In this document: in pieces, positions 1-8,033 of the stretch
Position numbering within the stretch: the stretch's first letter is position 1
How the letters are laid out: every line of letters starts with the position of its first letter
Source of the DNA: an uncultured Alphaproteobacteria bacterium
GTDB taxonomy: Bacteria; Pseudomonadota; Alphaproteobacteria; Methylaequorales; Methylaequoraceae
Assembly (NCBI GenBank): GCA_902536485.1
Contig: CACAXP010000012.1
Span: 1-32,058, forward strand
Direction of reading: 5' to 3'
DNA length: 32,058 nucleotides
Position numbers and translations under genes: made by a program
Notes under the pieces: generated by a model
What the model was told of the DNA's origin: nothing
Databases searched by the model: none
Seen by the model: the letters and a program-made list of their open reading frames with translations, nothing else

Positions 1-1005
1 ATTGAAAAAAATGATAGTTTTGGAAAAGAGACTAGTTCTAGAAACAGTGGTGTTATACATGCAGGTATTTATTATCCTAAGTCTTCAAAAAAATCTTTAT
101 TTTGCAAGCAAGGTAATAAATTACTCTACAGATACATAAAAAAAAGGAAAATTGATTTTCTTAATTGTGGAAAATTAATTGTAGCATCTAGTAGAGAAGA
201 AAATGATGTACTTTTAAATTTAAAAAGAAACGCTAAAGACAATGGAACTAACTTAATATTTTTAAATAAAAAAGAAACTGCTAAAATTGAGTCACAGCTA
301 AATGTTTACAGTTCTTTATTGTCCTCAACAACTGGAATTTTAGATATACACAATTATATGTCAAATCTGGAAACAGACATAATTAACAATCAAGGTCTAA
401 TTATTTACAATTCAAAAGTGTCAAAAATAATTCCTAATGACAATAAAATAAAATTTCTACTAAAAAATGACAACAAAACTTATAAAACCCGTATTCTAAT
501 AAATTCGTCAGGCCTAAATAGTCATAAACTTGCAAAAAAAATTACATCATTAAATCCAAAACTAATTCCAAAAATTAAATATATTAAAGGTGATTATTTT
601 AAACTAGTTGGAAATTCACCATTTAAAAAGCTCATATATCCCCTTCCGTCAAAAAATTCATTAGGAATTCATTCTACCATTAATCTTAACAATGAAACAA
701 TATTCGGACCAGATGAGGAGTTTATTAATAAAGTTACTTATAAAATTAAATCAAATAAGAAAAAGAAATTTGTTGATAATATTAAAAAATACTGGCCAGA
801 AATTACAAAGAGAGAAATTCAACCTGATTATTCAGGTATAAGGACAACATCAATATCTAACGATTTCATCATTCATTCAAGAGAAGACCATAAGATTAAT
901 GGTTTAATAAACTTTTTTGGTATAAACTCTCCAGGCCTAACTTCTTCTTTAGCAATATCCGAATATATATACGCAAATATTGCTAACAAGAGATTTGTTG
1001 AGTAA
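1..1005 (+). CDS. FAD-dependent oxidoreductase, L-2-hydroxyglutarate oxidase (LhgO)-like, 5' truncated
   Basis: The reading frame is open from base 1, so the gene begins left of the window and the 335 visible codons lack the N-terminal FAD-binding GxGxxG. The first residues contain SSRNSGVIHAGIYY followed by a K/L-rich stretch and LLYRY, the hallmark of the LhgO/DAO-type family that oxidises L-2-hydroxyglutarate with FAD. The C-terminus has the expected GIR and NSPGLTSSLAI elements near the second FAD-contacting segment. A TTG at 319 is inside the conserved domain and is not the start. It stands 58 nt ahead of a sugar-nucleotide operon in the same direction, so its substrate may be a 2-hydroxy acid or sugar acid rather than hydroxyglutarate; that part is inference. 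Confidence 0.85.
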   Translation: MEKNDSFGKETSSRNSGVIHAGIYYPKSSKKSLFCKQGNKLLYRYIKKRKIDFLNCGKLIVASSREENDVLLNLKRNAKDNGTNLIFLNKKETAKIESQLNVYSSLLSSTTGILDIHNYMSNLETDIINNQGLIIYNSKVSKIIPNDNKIKFLLKNDNKTYKTRILINSSGLNSHKLAKKITSLNPKLIPKIKYIKGDYFKLVGNSPFKKLIYPLPSKNSLGIHSTINLNNETIFGPDEEFINKVTYKIKSNKKKKFVDNIKKYWPEITKREIQPDYSGIRTTSISNDFIIHSREDHKINGLINFFGINSPGLTSSLAISEYIYANIANKRFVE

Positions 1006-1063
1006 TGATCTAAAAATTTTTTTTTATTAAAGAAGAAAATTTAAATATTTTATAAAGTAAGTT

Positions 1064-2014
1064 ATGACAATTAAAAAGTTTAACTATGCGAAGGCTTATT
1101 ACTTATTCAAAAAAATTAGGTCTACAGAAGAAAAAATAATTGAAATATACGAAAGTGATGTAATAAAAAGTCCTGTACACTTATCACTTGGACAAGAATC
1201 AATAGCTGTTGGTATTGCGCTGGCATCTAACAAAAAAAAAGACATAGTATTTAGTAACTATAGATCTCACGCACATTTTATAGCACACGGTGGAGATTAT
1301 AAAAAAATGTGGGCTGAATTATTTGGAAAAGAATCAGGTCTATCATCAGGAAAAGCTGGATCAATGCATCTAGGTGATTTAGACATAAATTTTATATTTA
1401 CATCTGCGATTGTAGGAAGTGCAATTTCAGAGGCTGTTGGGTACGCTTTAGCTTTAAAACTTAAAAAATTAAATTCAAGAGTTATTTGTTATCATGGAGA
1501 GGGAGCAATGGATCAAGGAACTTTTTGGGAATCGTTAAATTTTAGTGCGCTAAAAAAATTGCCAATTCTTTTTGTGTGTGAAAATAATCATCTTGCTATA
1601 TATTCAGAGCAAAAAAAAAGAATGAAGACTTTAAACATATGTAAAAAAGTTGAGTCTTTTGGTGTTCGTTCAATTAAAATAGAAGATAATTCAACAAAAA
1701 ATATCTTTAAATATGCTCATAAAGCTCTTCAAGGAATTGGAAAAAATAGTCAACCAGTTTTTTTAGAAATAAACACTTACAGAGAAGTTGATCATGTTGG
1801 CACAAATTATGATTTTGAGTTAGGATATAGAAAAAAAGACAAACAACAATTACTAAAAAACTTAAATGAATTAAATTATTTAAAAGAAAAAACAAAAAAT
1901 TTTTTACAAGTTGAAAAAAAAATTAGTAAAGAAATTTCTGACGCCCTTAATTATTCATATAAATCTAACTTCCCAAAAATAAAACATATAGAGTCAAATG
2001 TTACAAAAGAATAG
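1064..2014 (+). CDS. TPP-dependent dehydrogenase E1 component, alpha subunit
   Basis: 316 aa, the usual size for the E1 alpha subunit of pyruvate/branched-chain/acetoin dehydrogenases. The thiamine-diphosphate motif runs from GEGAMDQGTFWE (residue 145) to ENN (173-175). Upstream are YRSHAH (66-71) and the GKAGSMH segment (96-102) typical of E1 alpha. The beta subunit follows with a 17-nt overlap. No E2 acyltransferase, lipoyl domain or E3 is in the window, and the neighbours are nucleotide-sugar enzymes. A standard PDH complex is therefore unlikely. A role in moving a two-carbon unit from pyruvate to a keto-sugar is proposed by analogy with AviB1/AviB2 of avilamycin biosynthesis. Family assignment is firm; the substrate is inference. 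Confidence 0.88.
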   Translation: MTIKKFNYAKAYYLFKKIRSTEEKIIEIYESDVIKSPVHLSLGQESIAVGIALASNKKKDIVFSNYRSHAHFIAHGGDYKKMWAELFGKESGLSSGKAGSMHLGDLDINFIFTSAIVGSAISEAVGYALALKLKKLNSRVICYHGEGAMDQGTFWESLNFSALKKLPILFVCENNHLAIYSEQKKRMKTLNICKKVESFGVRSIKIEDNSTKNIFKYAHKALQGIGKNSQPVFLEINTYREVDHVGTNYDFELGYRKKDKQQLLKNLNELNYLKEKTKNFLQVEKKISKEISDALNYSYKSNFPKIKHIESNVTKE

Positions 2015-3053
2015 ATGTTTAAAAAATATGTCTTATGCCGATGCAATTTTAAGTGCAACAAAGATAATGCTAAAAAAAAATAAAGATGTTTTTGTTTTTG
2101 GGCAAGGTGTTGATGATCCAAAAGGACATTATGGAACAACACTCAACCTTCATAAAGATTTTGGAAATAATAGATGTTTTGACACACCAATATGTGAGGA
2201 AAGTATGACAGGTGTCGGAATTGGTGCAGCAATTGCTGGAATGAGTCCTATTTTAGTTCACCAGAGAATGGATTTCTTAATGTTAGCAATGAATCAAATA
2301 GTAAATATGGCCTCAAAGATCCATTACATATCAGATGGGAAACTATGTGTACCGTTAGTTATAAGAGCCTGTATTGGTAGAAGCTGGGGACAAGGAGCTC
2401 AGCACAGCCAATCTCTTTTATCAGTTTTTGCTCATATTCCTGGGTTGAAGGTTATTGCTCCTACAACCCCCTATGATGTCAAAGGAACTCTCATAACAGC
2501 AATAGAAGATAAAAATCCAGTAATTTTCATAGAGCATAGAATGCTATATAAAAATCAGGGCTTAGTACCAGAAGGTTATTATAAAATAGAATTTGGTAAA
2601 TCAAGAATTTTATCTAAAGGTAGTGATATTACAATAGTTGGAATGAGTTTTACAGTTGTCGATTGTATTAATGCGAAAAAATTATTACTAGAAAAATCAC
2701 TAAAAGCAGAAGTAATTGATTTACTTTCCATTCAACCTTTAGATATAAATAAAATTGTCATTTCAGTAAAAAAAACCAAAAGATTAATAATTGTTGAAAA
2801 TGATTGGATTAATTGCGGAATTTCTGCTGAAATCATATCTCGCTTGGTTGAAAAATATAAAATAAAATTTGAAGTAAAAAGAATAGGTTATTTGTTTACT
2901 CCCTGCCCTACTACAGCACCACTAGAAAAAAGTTTTTATCCTAGTCCTGAAAAAATAGCAACACTTTCTTATGAGATGATTACAAAGAAAAAGAACTGGA
3001 CACCAAAAAAAATTAAAACAAAAGAAATTGAAGAGTTTAAAGGTCCGTTTTAA
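1998..3053 (+). CDS. TPP-dependent dehydrogenase E1 component, beta subunit (transketolase-like)
   Basis: 351 aa. The catalytic-site region TPICEESMTGVGIGAA (residues 63-78, E67 aligning with the cofactor-activating Glu of ISE in other E1 beta chains), the GQGAQHSQSL segment and the C-terminal transketolase domain (SILSKGSDITIVGMS-like strand, then a Cys-rich GYLFTPCPTTAPLE tail) identify it. The start at 1998 overlaps the alpha gene by 17 nt. An internal ATG at 2028 (MSYADAI) is also plausible and would leave a 13-nt gap. Its stop is directly followed by the next gene (shared A, TAATG). It should form the alpha2beta2 heterotetramer with the preceding product; no E2/E3 partner is visible. Confidence 0.88.
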   Translation: MLQKNRCLKNMSYADAILSATKIMLKKNKDVFVFGQGVDDPKGHYGTTLNLHKDFGNNRCFDTPICEESMTGVGIGAAIAGMSPILVHQRMDFLMLAMNQIVNMASKIHYISDGKLCVPLVIRACIGRSWGQGAQHSQSLLSVFAHIPGLKVIAPTTPYDVKGTLITAIEDKNPVIFIEHRMLYKNQGLVPEGYYKIEFGKSRILSKGSDITIVGMSFTVVDCINAKKLLLEKSLKAEVIDLLSIQPLDINKIVISVKKTKRLIIVENDWINCGISAEIISRLVEKYKIKFEVKRIGYLFTPCPTTAPLEKSFYPSPEKIATLSYEMITKKKNWTPKKIKTKEIEEFKGPF

Positions 3054-4315
3054 TGAAAAAAAATTTCCTATATAAATCTATTAAAAATGAATGGCAAAAG
3101 TTTCATTCCAAAAAAAATAACAAAAAAATTAAGTTACATGAACCAACATTTGGCGTTGAAGAGATATTTAACTTCACAAAACAACTTATTACTACAAATG
3201 TAACTATGGGTAAACAAGTTGAATCCTTTGAAAAAAAAATTTGTGATAAATTTGGCTTTAAATATGCTGTTTCAAGTAATTCTGGATCATCGGCAAACCT
3301 CCTCATGATATCTGCATTAATGAGTAATCTATACTCTAAAAGACTAAAAAAAAATGATGAAATAATAGTTTCTGCATTGGCGTGGTCAACATCTATATTT
3401 CCACTTACTCAATATGGCCTTAAACCAGTGTTTGTTGATTGCAACCTTAAAACAATGAATATAGACATTCAACAAGTCAAAAAAGCAATTTCAAAAAAAA
3501 CAAAAGGTATTTTAGCAATTCCAATCTATGGTAACCCATGTGAGATGGTTGAACTAATGAAAATATGTAAGAAAAATAATCTCGTTCTTCTTGAAGATAC
3601 ATGTGAATCGATGGGAGCTAAATATAATGGTAATTTTTTAGGAGGTTTTGGGTTAGCATCAAGCTTTAGCTTTTATTTTTCACATCATATCACTTGTCTA
3701 GAGGGTGGTGTAACTGTAACTAATGACTTTGAGTTGTCTGAAATAATGAAAATAATAAGATCACATGGTTGGATAAGAAATATAGAAGGAAAAAAAAAAT
3801 GGGTAAAAAATTATCCAAAAATTGATCCTAATTTTCTTTTTGTAAATGAAGGCTATAACCTAAGACTAACAGAGCCCCAAGCAAGAATGGGTATGATTCA
3901 AATTAAAAAACTAGACAATTTTTTAAAAAAAAGAAGAAAGAATGCAAAATATTTGACGAGCTTAATGGAAGAATTTAGTGATTTATTCATATTTCAGGAA
4001 GAAAAAAAAGAATCTTTCCACAGTTGGTTTGGATTTACAGTAATCATAAAAGATATTAAAGTTATTGATAGGAATACATTATGTAACTTTCTAAATAAAA
4101 ATAAAATTGAAACAAGAGTAATTGTATCGGGTAATTTTGTATCTCAACCAGTTGTAAGAACATTCAAACATCGTGTTGTAGGCAATCTTACAAATGCTAG
4201 TAAAATTATGACAAATGGATTTTCTATTGGTATTCATCAAAACCTTGGCAATAATCAAATAAAATATATTTATGATGTTTTTAAAAAATTTTTAAAAAGA
4301 GAACATTTGTTGTGA
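3053..4315 (+). CDS. PLP-dependent NDP-sugar 3-dehydrase, ColD/RfbH (DdhC) type
   Basis: 420 aa, DegT/DnrJ/EryC1/StrS fold. EDTCES (181-186) carries the PLP-pyridine Asp182. At the place where aminotransferases have the Schiff-base Lys (SFSFxxxKNIT) the sequence is FSFYFSHHITCLEGG, so the Lys is His211. That replacement is the signature of ColD and of the RfbH/E1 dehydrase, which remove the C3 hydroxyl from a 4-keto-6-deoxy sugar instead of transaminating it. The C-terminal half (SWFGF, KIETRVIVSGNF, VVGNLTNA) also follows the ColD/RfbH pattern. Start ATG overlaps the preceding stop. RfbH needs an iron-sulfur reductase and ColD does not; no such reductase is nearby, which favours ColD-like chemistry. 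Confidence 0.88.
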   Translation: MKKNFLYKSIKNEWQKFHSKKNNKKIKLHEPTFGVEEIFNFTKQLITTNVTMGKQVESFEKKICDKFGFKYAVSSNSGSSANLLMISALMSNLYSKRLKKNDEIIVSALAWSTSIFPLTQYGLKPVFVDCNLKTMNIDIQQVKKAISKKTKGILAIPIYGNPCEMVELMKICKKNNLVLLEDTCESMGAKYNGNFLGGFGLASSFSFYFSHHITCLEGGVTVTNDFELSEIMKIIRSHGWIRNIEGKKKWVKNYPKIDPNFLFVNEGYNLRLTEPQARMGMIQIKKLDNFLKKRRKNAKYLTSLMEEFSDLFIFQEEKKESFHSWFGFTVIIKDIKVIDRNTLCNFLNKNKIETRVIVSGNFVSQPVVRTFKHRVVGNLTNASKIMTNGFSIGIHQNLGNNQIKYIYDVFKKFLKREHLL

Positions 4316-5325
4316 AGAGAAAAGTAATTATCACAGGTATTACTGGAATGGTCGGTTCTCATTTACTTGACTTTCTGATAAAAAACACTAATTGGGAAAT
4401 TCACGGGCTTATTAGATGGAGAAGTTCACTTGAAAATATTGAAGATCATATAGAAAATATTAATAAGAAAAAAAGAATATATCTACACTATGGTGACCTT
4501 AGAGACTATCAATCACTTATTCCGATAATAAAAAAAAGTAAACCTAACTACTTGTTTCATTTAGCTGCACAAAGTTATCCACTCACTAGTTTCACCAGTC
4601 CTGTAGATACTTATGAAACTAACATTTTAGGAACACATAATATTTTAAATGCAATTAAAGAACATAGCTCTTCTACCATTTGTCATATATGTTCATCCTC
4701 TGAAATCTTTGGAAAAGTGAGTAAAGAAAACTTGCCAATAAAAGAAGAATGCAGCTTTCATCCCGCATCTCCTTATGCAATCTCAAAAATTGGAACAGAC
4801 TTAATATCAAGGTTTTATTTTCAAGCTTACAAAATTAAAACTTTAACAACAAGAATGTTTACACATACAGGTCCTAGGAGAGGTGATGTATTTGCTGAAT
4901 CATCCTTTGCTAAACAAATAGCTATGGCAGAAAATGGGTTAACAGAAAATAAAATATATGTTGGAAATTTAAATTCATTGAGAACAATATCGGATGTTAG
5001 AGATGCTGTAAAAGCATATTTCATGTTAGTTACTGTGAAGCCTGTTTTTGGTGAATGTTATAATATTGGTGGTAATCAAAGTTTAACAATTAAGGAAATA
5101 TTAGAATTTTTAATAAGTATATCTTCAATTAAAAAAAAATTAAAGATAATTAAAGATTCTGAAAGATTCAGACCAATAGATGCTGATTTACAGGTTCCCG
5201 ACTGTAAAAAGTTTAAATCTCACACAGGCTGGATTCCTGAATACAATTACAAAGAAACACTTAGCGATTTACTAAATTATTGGAGAAAAAAAATTAATAA
5301 AAATAAAAATTATTTAATAAGATAA
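4312..5325 (+). CDS. GDP-mannose 4,6-dehydratase-like SDR (GDP-sugar 4,6-dehydratase)
   Basis: 337 aa extended short-chain dehydrogenase. The NAD(P) motif GITGMVG is at residues 9-15, SSSE at 128-131 and the catalytic pair Y155xxxK159 in PYAISK. The LAAQSYP stretch and TRMFTHTGPRRGD are typical of GDP-mannose 4,6-dehydratases and their heptose relatives (DmhA type). It begins at a GTG that overlaps the preceding TGA by 4 nt. Expected product is a GDP-4-keto-6-deoxy sugar, the substrate the neighbouring 3-dehydrase needs. With hddA/hddC-like genes next door the sugar may be GDP-manno-heptose rather than GDP-mannose; which one cannot be read from the sequence. Confidence 0.87.
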   Translation: MKRKVIITGITGMVGSHLLDFLIKNTNWEIHGLIRWRSSLENIEDHIENINKKKRIYLHYGDLRDYQSLIPIIKKSKPNYLFHLAAQSYPLTSFTSPVDTYETNILGTHNILNAIKEHSSSTICHICSSSEIFGKVSKENLPIKEECSFHPASPYAISKIGTDLISRFYFQAYKIKTLTTRMFTHTGPRRGDVFAESSFAKQIAMAENGLTENKIYVGNLNSLRTISDVRDAVKAYFMLVTVKPVFGECYNIGGNQSLTIKEILEFLISISSIKKKLKIIKDSERFRPIDADLQVPDCKKFKSHTGWIPEYNYKETLSDLLNYWRKKINKNKNYLIR

Positions 5326-5330
5326 TTAAT

Positions 5331-6308
5331 ATGATAATTTCTAAATCACCATTTAGAATCTCATTTTTTGGAGGAAGTACTGATTACGAAGAATGGTTTA
5401 CTAATAATGGAGGGGCATTTATATCTTTAGCATTTCAAAAATATTCTTACTCTGTAATTAAAAGACTACCAAAAAATTCTGACAAAAAATACCACATTCA
5501 ATGGAGAATAAAAGAAGCTACAAATGATATTAATAAAATTAAACAACCGATAGTTCGCGAATCACTTCGGTTTTATAAATTTTTCGAAAATTTAGAATTT
5601 ATTTACTTCGCAGACCTTCCTGCAAGAAGTGGAATTGGATCTAGTTCAGCATATTGTTGTGCGGTTGGAAATTGTATAATGAATTTAAAAAATCTACGTT
5701 TTGATAAATATAAACTTGCTGAAAATTCATATCAAATAGAAAACAAATATTTGAAAGAAAATGTTGGCATACAAGACCAAATTGCTTCTTCATTTGGAAA
5801 TCTCAATTATGTAAAAATAAAAAAAGACAAGACTTTTAAAATTAACCCAATAATTCTTAAAGATAATGAAAGGTTTGAATTTTTAGGAAGATTACTTTTG
5901 GTCTATACAGACGAGCAAAGAAATTCATCCCAAATGGCACAATTAATTCTAAAAAATCTAGATAAAAAAAAAAACATATTAATGAGAATGCAAAAAATTG
6001 TCGACGAAGCATATTCAAACCTTATTAATCAAGATATAGATACATTTGGGAAATTGCTTGAGTACACATGGGAGATGAAAAAAAAACTCTCAAATAAGAT
6101 GACAACAAAAAAAACCTCAGATTTATTAGAAATATTGAATAAAAAAGAAATATTGGGCTATAAAATTATGGGTGCAGGTGGCGGTGGATTTGTACTTGCT
6201 TACTTTAAAGAAGGAAAAAGAGATAAATTTATAGAGAAATACCTTAAAAATAAATTATTTGTTAAACCAGAAATTGATGAGTCAGGTACAAGAACAATAA
6301 TCTATTAA
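5331..6308 (+). CDS. hddA: GHMP-family sugar kinase, D-glycero-D-manno-heptose 7-phosphate kinase (HddA)-like
   Basis: 325 aa. The N-terminus (ISKSPFRISFFGGSTDY) and the GHMP ATP loop LPARSGIGSSSAYC (96-109), with GAGGGGF (281-287) near the C-terminus, match HddA, which phosphorylates C1 of D-glycero-D-manno-heptose 7-phosphate. KENVGIQDQIASSFG (142-156) is another family-typical block. It is followed by an HddC-like nucleotidyltransferase, the established partner in GDP-heptose synthesis. The earlier isomerase GmhA and the phosphatase GmhB are not in the window and must be encoded elsewhere if this is the pathway. Related GHMP kinases act on other sugars, so substrate is moderately certain. 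Confidence 0.78.
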   Translation: MIISKSPFRISFFGGSTDYEEWFTNNGGAFISLAFQKYSYSVIKRLPKNSDKKYHIQWRIKEATNDINKIKQPIVRESLRFYKFFENLEFIYFADLPARSGIGSSSAYCCAVGNCIMNLKNLRFDKYKLAENSYQIENKYLKENVGIQDQIASSFGNLNYVKIKKDKTFKINPIILKDNERFEFLGRLLLVYTDEQRNSSQMAQLILKNLDKKKNILMRMQKIVDEAYSNLINQDIDTFGKLLEYTWEMKKKLSNKMTTKKTSDLLEILNKKEILGYKIMGAGGGGFVLAYFKEGKRDKFIEKYLKNKLFVKPEIDESGTRTIIY

Positions 6309-6326
6309 TTTAAATTGACAGAATTT

Positions 6327-7064
6327 ATGAATGAAAAAAAGCAATTAAATAAAAAAAATATTTCATTTGTAGTTTTAGTCGGAGGGTTAGGTTCAAGAAT
6401 CAAACATCTCTATCCAGATAAACCAAAACCAATGATAAGCATTAACAACAAACCTTTTCTTTACTGGCTCATCAAAGAAATAAGTGACTTAAATTTTAAA
6501 CATGTAATTTATGCTAGTGGATACAAAAGTGAACAAATTGAGGATTGGGTAGGTAATAATGAATTTAAAGATTTAAATCAAAACATTGTTAAAGAAAAAA
6601 AAAAACTAGGAACTGCTGGTTCTATTTTTAATTTAATAGACCAGTGTAAAGAAAATTTAATAATTCTTAATGGTGATAGTTTCTTAGTTGGTGGCATCAA
6701 GAAATTATTACAATCAATTAATGAAAACCATTCAACTAAACTCGTTTGTCATTATATGAAGGATACAAACAGGTTTGGGAAAATAATTTTCAATCAGAAG
6801 AATCAATTGATTAATTTCTTTGAAAAAGGAAAAAGTGGGCCTGGTTATATTAATTCAGGAATATACTTTTTTAAAAAAGAAAAAATTATTGAGTATAAAA
6901 CTAATGGATATATGAGTTTAGAACATCAACTTATCCCTAATATGATAAAAAATAATGAAAAAATTAATGTAATTAAAATTAAAAACCCAAAATTTATTGA
7001 TATTGGCACTGAGGATTCAATTCTTGAATCAAAAAAAAAAATACAGAAAATTTTTGTTCAATGA
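6327..7064 (+). CDS. hddC: Sugar-1-phosphate nucleotidyltransferase, HddC-like
   Basis: 245 aa from the ATG at 6327; a TTG at 6315 would add four residues. The nucleotidyltransferase signature VGGLGSRIKHLYPDKPKPM starts at residue 18, followed by PFLYWLI, GYKSEQIEDWVG, the LGTAGSI loop and the metal-site LNGDSF. These fit the HddC group that couples GTP to D-glycero-alpha-D-manno-heptose 1-phosphate, distinct from RfbA or GalU types. The stop overlaps the start of the next gene (ATGA). It is 18 nt downstream of the kinase, so the two are very probably co-translated. GTP versus another nucleotide is inferred from the family and from the GMD-like dehydratase in the operon. Confidence 0.8.
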   Translation: MNEKKQLNKKNISFVVLVGGLGSRIKHLYPDKPKPMISINNKPFLYWLIKEISDLNFKHVIYASGYKSEQIEDWVGNNEFKDLNQNIVKEKKKLGTAGSIFNLIDQCKENLIILNGDSFLVGGIKKLLQSINENHSTKLVCHYMKDTNRFGKIIFNQKNQLINFFEKGKSGPGYINSGIYFFKKEKIIEYKTNGYMSLEHQLIPNMIKNNEKINVIKIKNPKFIDIGTEDSILESKKKIQKIFVQ

Positions 7065-8024
7065 TCGATAAAATAGAAAAAAAAAATTCAAAGATTATGA
7101 TACTTGGTGCAACTGGTTTTATTGGAAAAAACATTGCCCTATACTTTTCAAAAAAATTTAAAATTAAAGCTACATATAATAAAAAAGTACCCTTTAAAAA
7201 TAGCAATATTCAATGGATTAAGTGTGACCTTAAAAGTACAAAACAAATAAATAATCTCTTTAATAATATTGATATTGTCATTAATGCTGCAGCAGTAACC
7301 TCTGGTGTGAAAGATATTATTGATAGACCACATATTCATGTTAACGATAATGCTTTAATGAATATAAACATTTTAAAAGAGATCTTTAAAAATAATAATA
7401 TTAAACATTATATTTTTTTTTAGCTGTACTGTTATGTACCAAAGTAGCAATAGAAAACAAGATGAACAAAAATTTAATTATCAAATAATAGACAAATATT
7501 TTGGAGTTGGTTGGACAAAAGTTTATATTGAAAAACTCTGTAAATTTTACTCAAATTTTTTAAATACAAAATTTACAATGATCCGCCATAGTAATATTTA
7601 TGGTCCTCACGACAAGTTTGATTTAGAAAAAAGTCATGTGCTTGGAGCAACAATTTCAAAAGTAATGAAGGCTGAAAAGGAAATTACAATTTGGGGTAGA
7701 GGTAATGAAATAAGAGACTTCTTGTATATTTCAGATTTGACAAGATTTGTTGAACTGGTAATTAGGAAACAAAAGAAAAAATATGAAATTTATAACTGTG
7801 GTTCTGAAACTGGTATAAAGATATTAGATTTAGCAAAATTAATAATTAAAATTACAGGTAGAAGTATTAAAATAAAAAAAAATGTTACGGCACCAACAAT
7901 CAAATTTAATTTAGTTGTAGACTGTAAAAAAGCAAAAAAAGAAATAGGTTGGAAGTCAAAAGTAAGTTTAAGTGAAGGCATTAAAAAAACATTAATTTGG
8001 TGGAAAAAGAATAAATTTAAATAA
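7061..8024 (+). pseudogene. Fcl/GDP-sugar epimerase-reductase-like SDR, frameshifted at a T9 run
   Basis: Two ORFs, 7061-7423 and 7434-8024, are halves of one extended SDR. The first carries GATGFIG (16-22) and NAAAVTSG and stops at TAG in a run of nine T (7413-7421). Removing one T restores HYIFF-SCTVMYQSS and a continuous frame of about 320 aa, the normal length for GDP-fucose-synthase-like enzymes. The second half has IYGPHDKFD, a DFLYISD motif and a C-terminal WKSKVSLSEGI typical of sugar epimerases. The SDR Tyr four residues before the Lys is Val149 in GVGWTK. The break may be a mutation, sequencing error or slippage on U9. A role as the last epimerase/4-reductase of the pathway is inferred. 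Confidence 0.8.
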
Positions 8025-8032
8025 CGTTATTT
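8019..8032. terminator. Perfect 14-bp palindrome between convergent operons
   Basis: AAATAACGTTATTT is a perfect inverted repeat centred between 8025 and 8026, including the stop codon of the plus-strand gene and the 9-nt gap before the minus-strand stop. It has flanking A/T runs on both sides. It might contribute to bidirectional termination, but there is no loop or GC-rich stem, so it is a weak candidate and could be chance in AT-rich DNA. Confidence 0.25.
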
Positions 8033-8033
8033 T

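Noticed and set aside
319..1005. A 228-aa gene starting at TTG 319.
   Set aside because: The frame is open to base 1 and the upstream residues contain the conserved LhgO motif, so 319 is internal.
1064..3053. Housekeeping pyruvate dehydrogenase.
   Set aside because: No E2/E3 or lipoyl domain, and the pair is embedded in a nucleotide-sugar operon; kept as a stand-alone E1.
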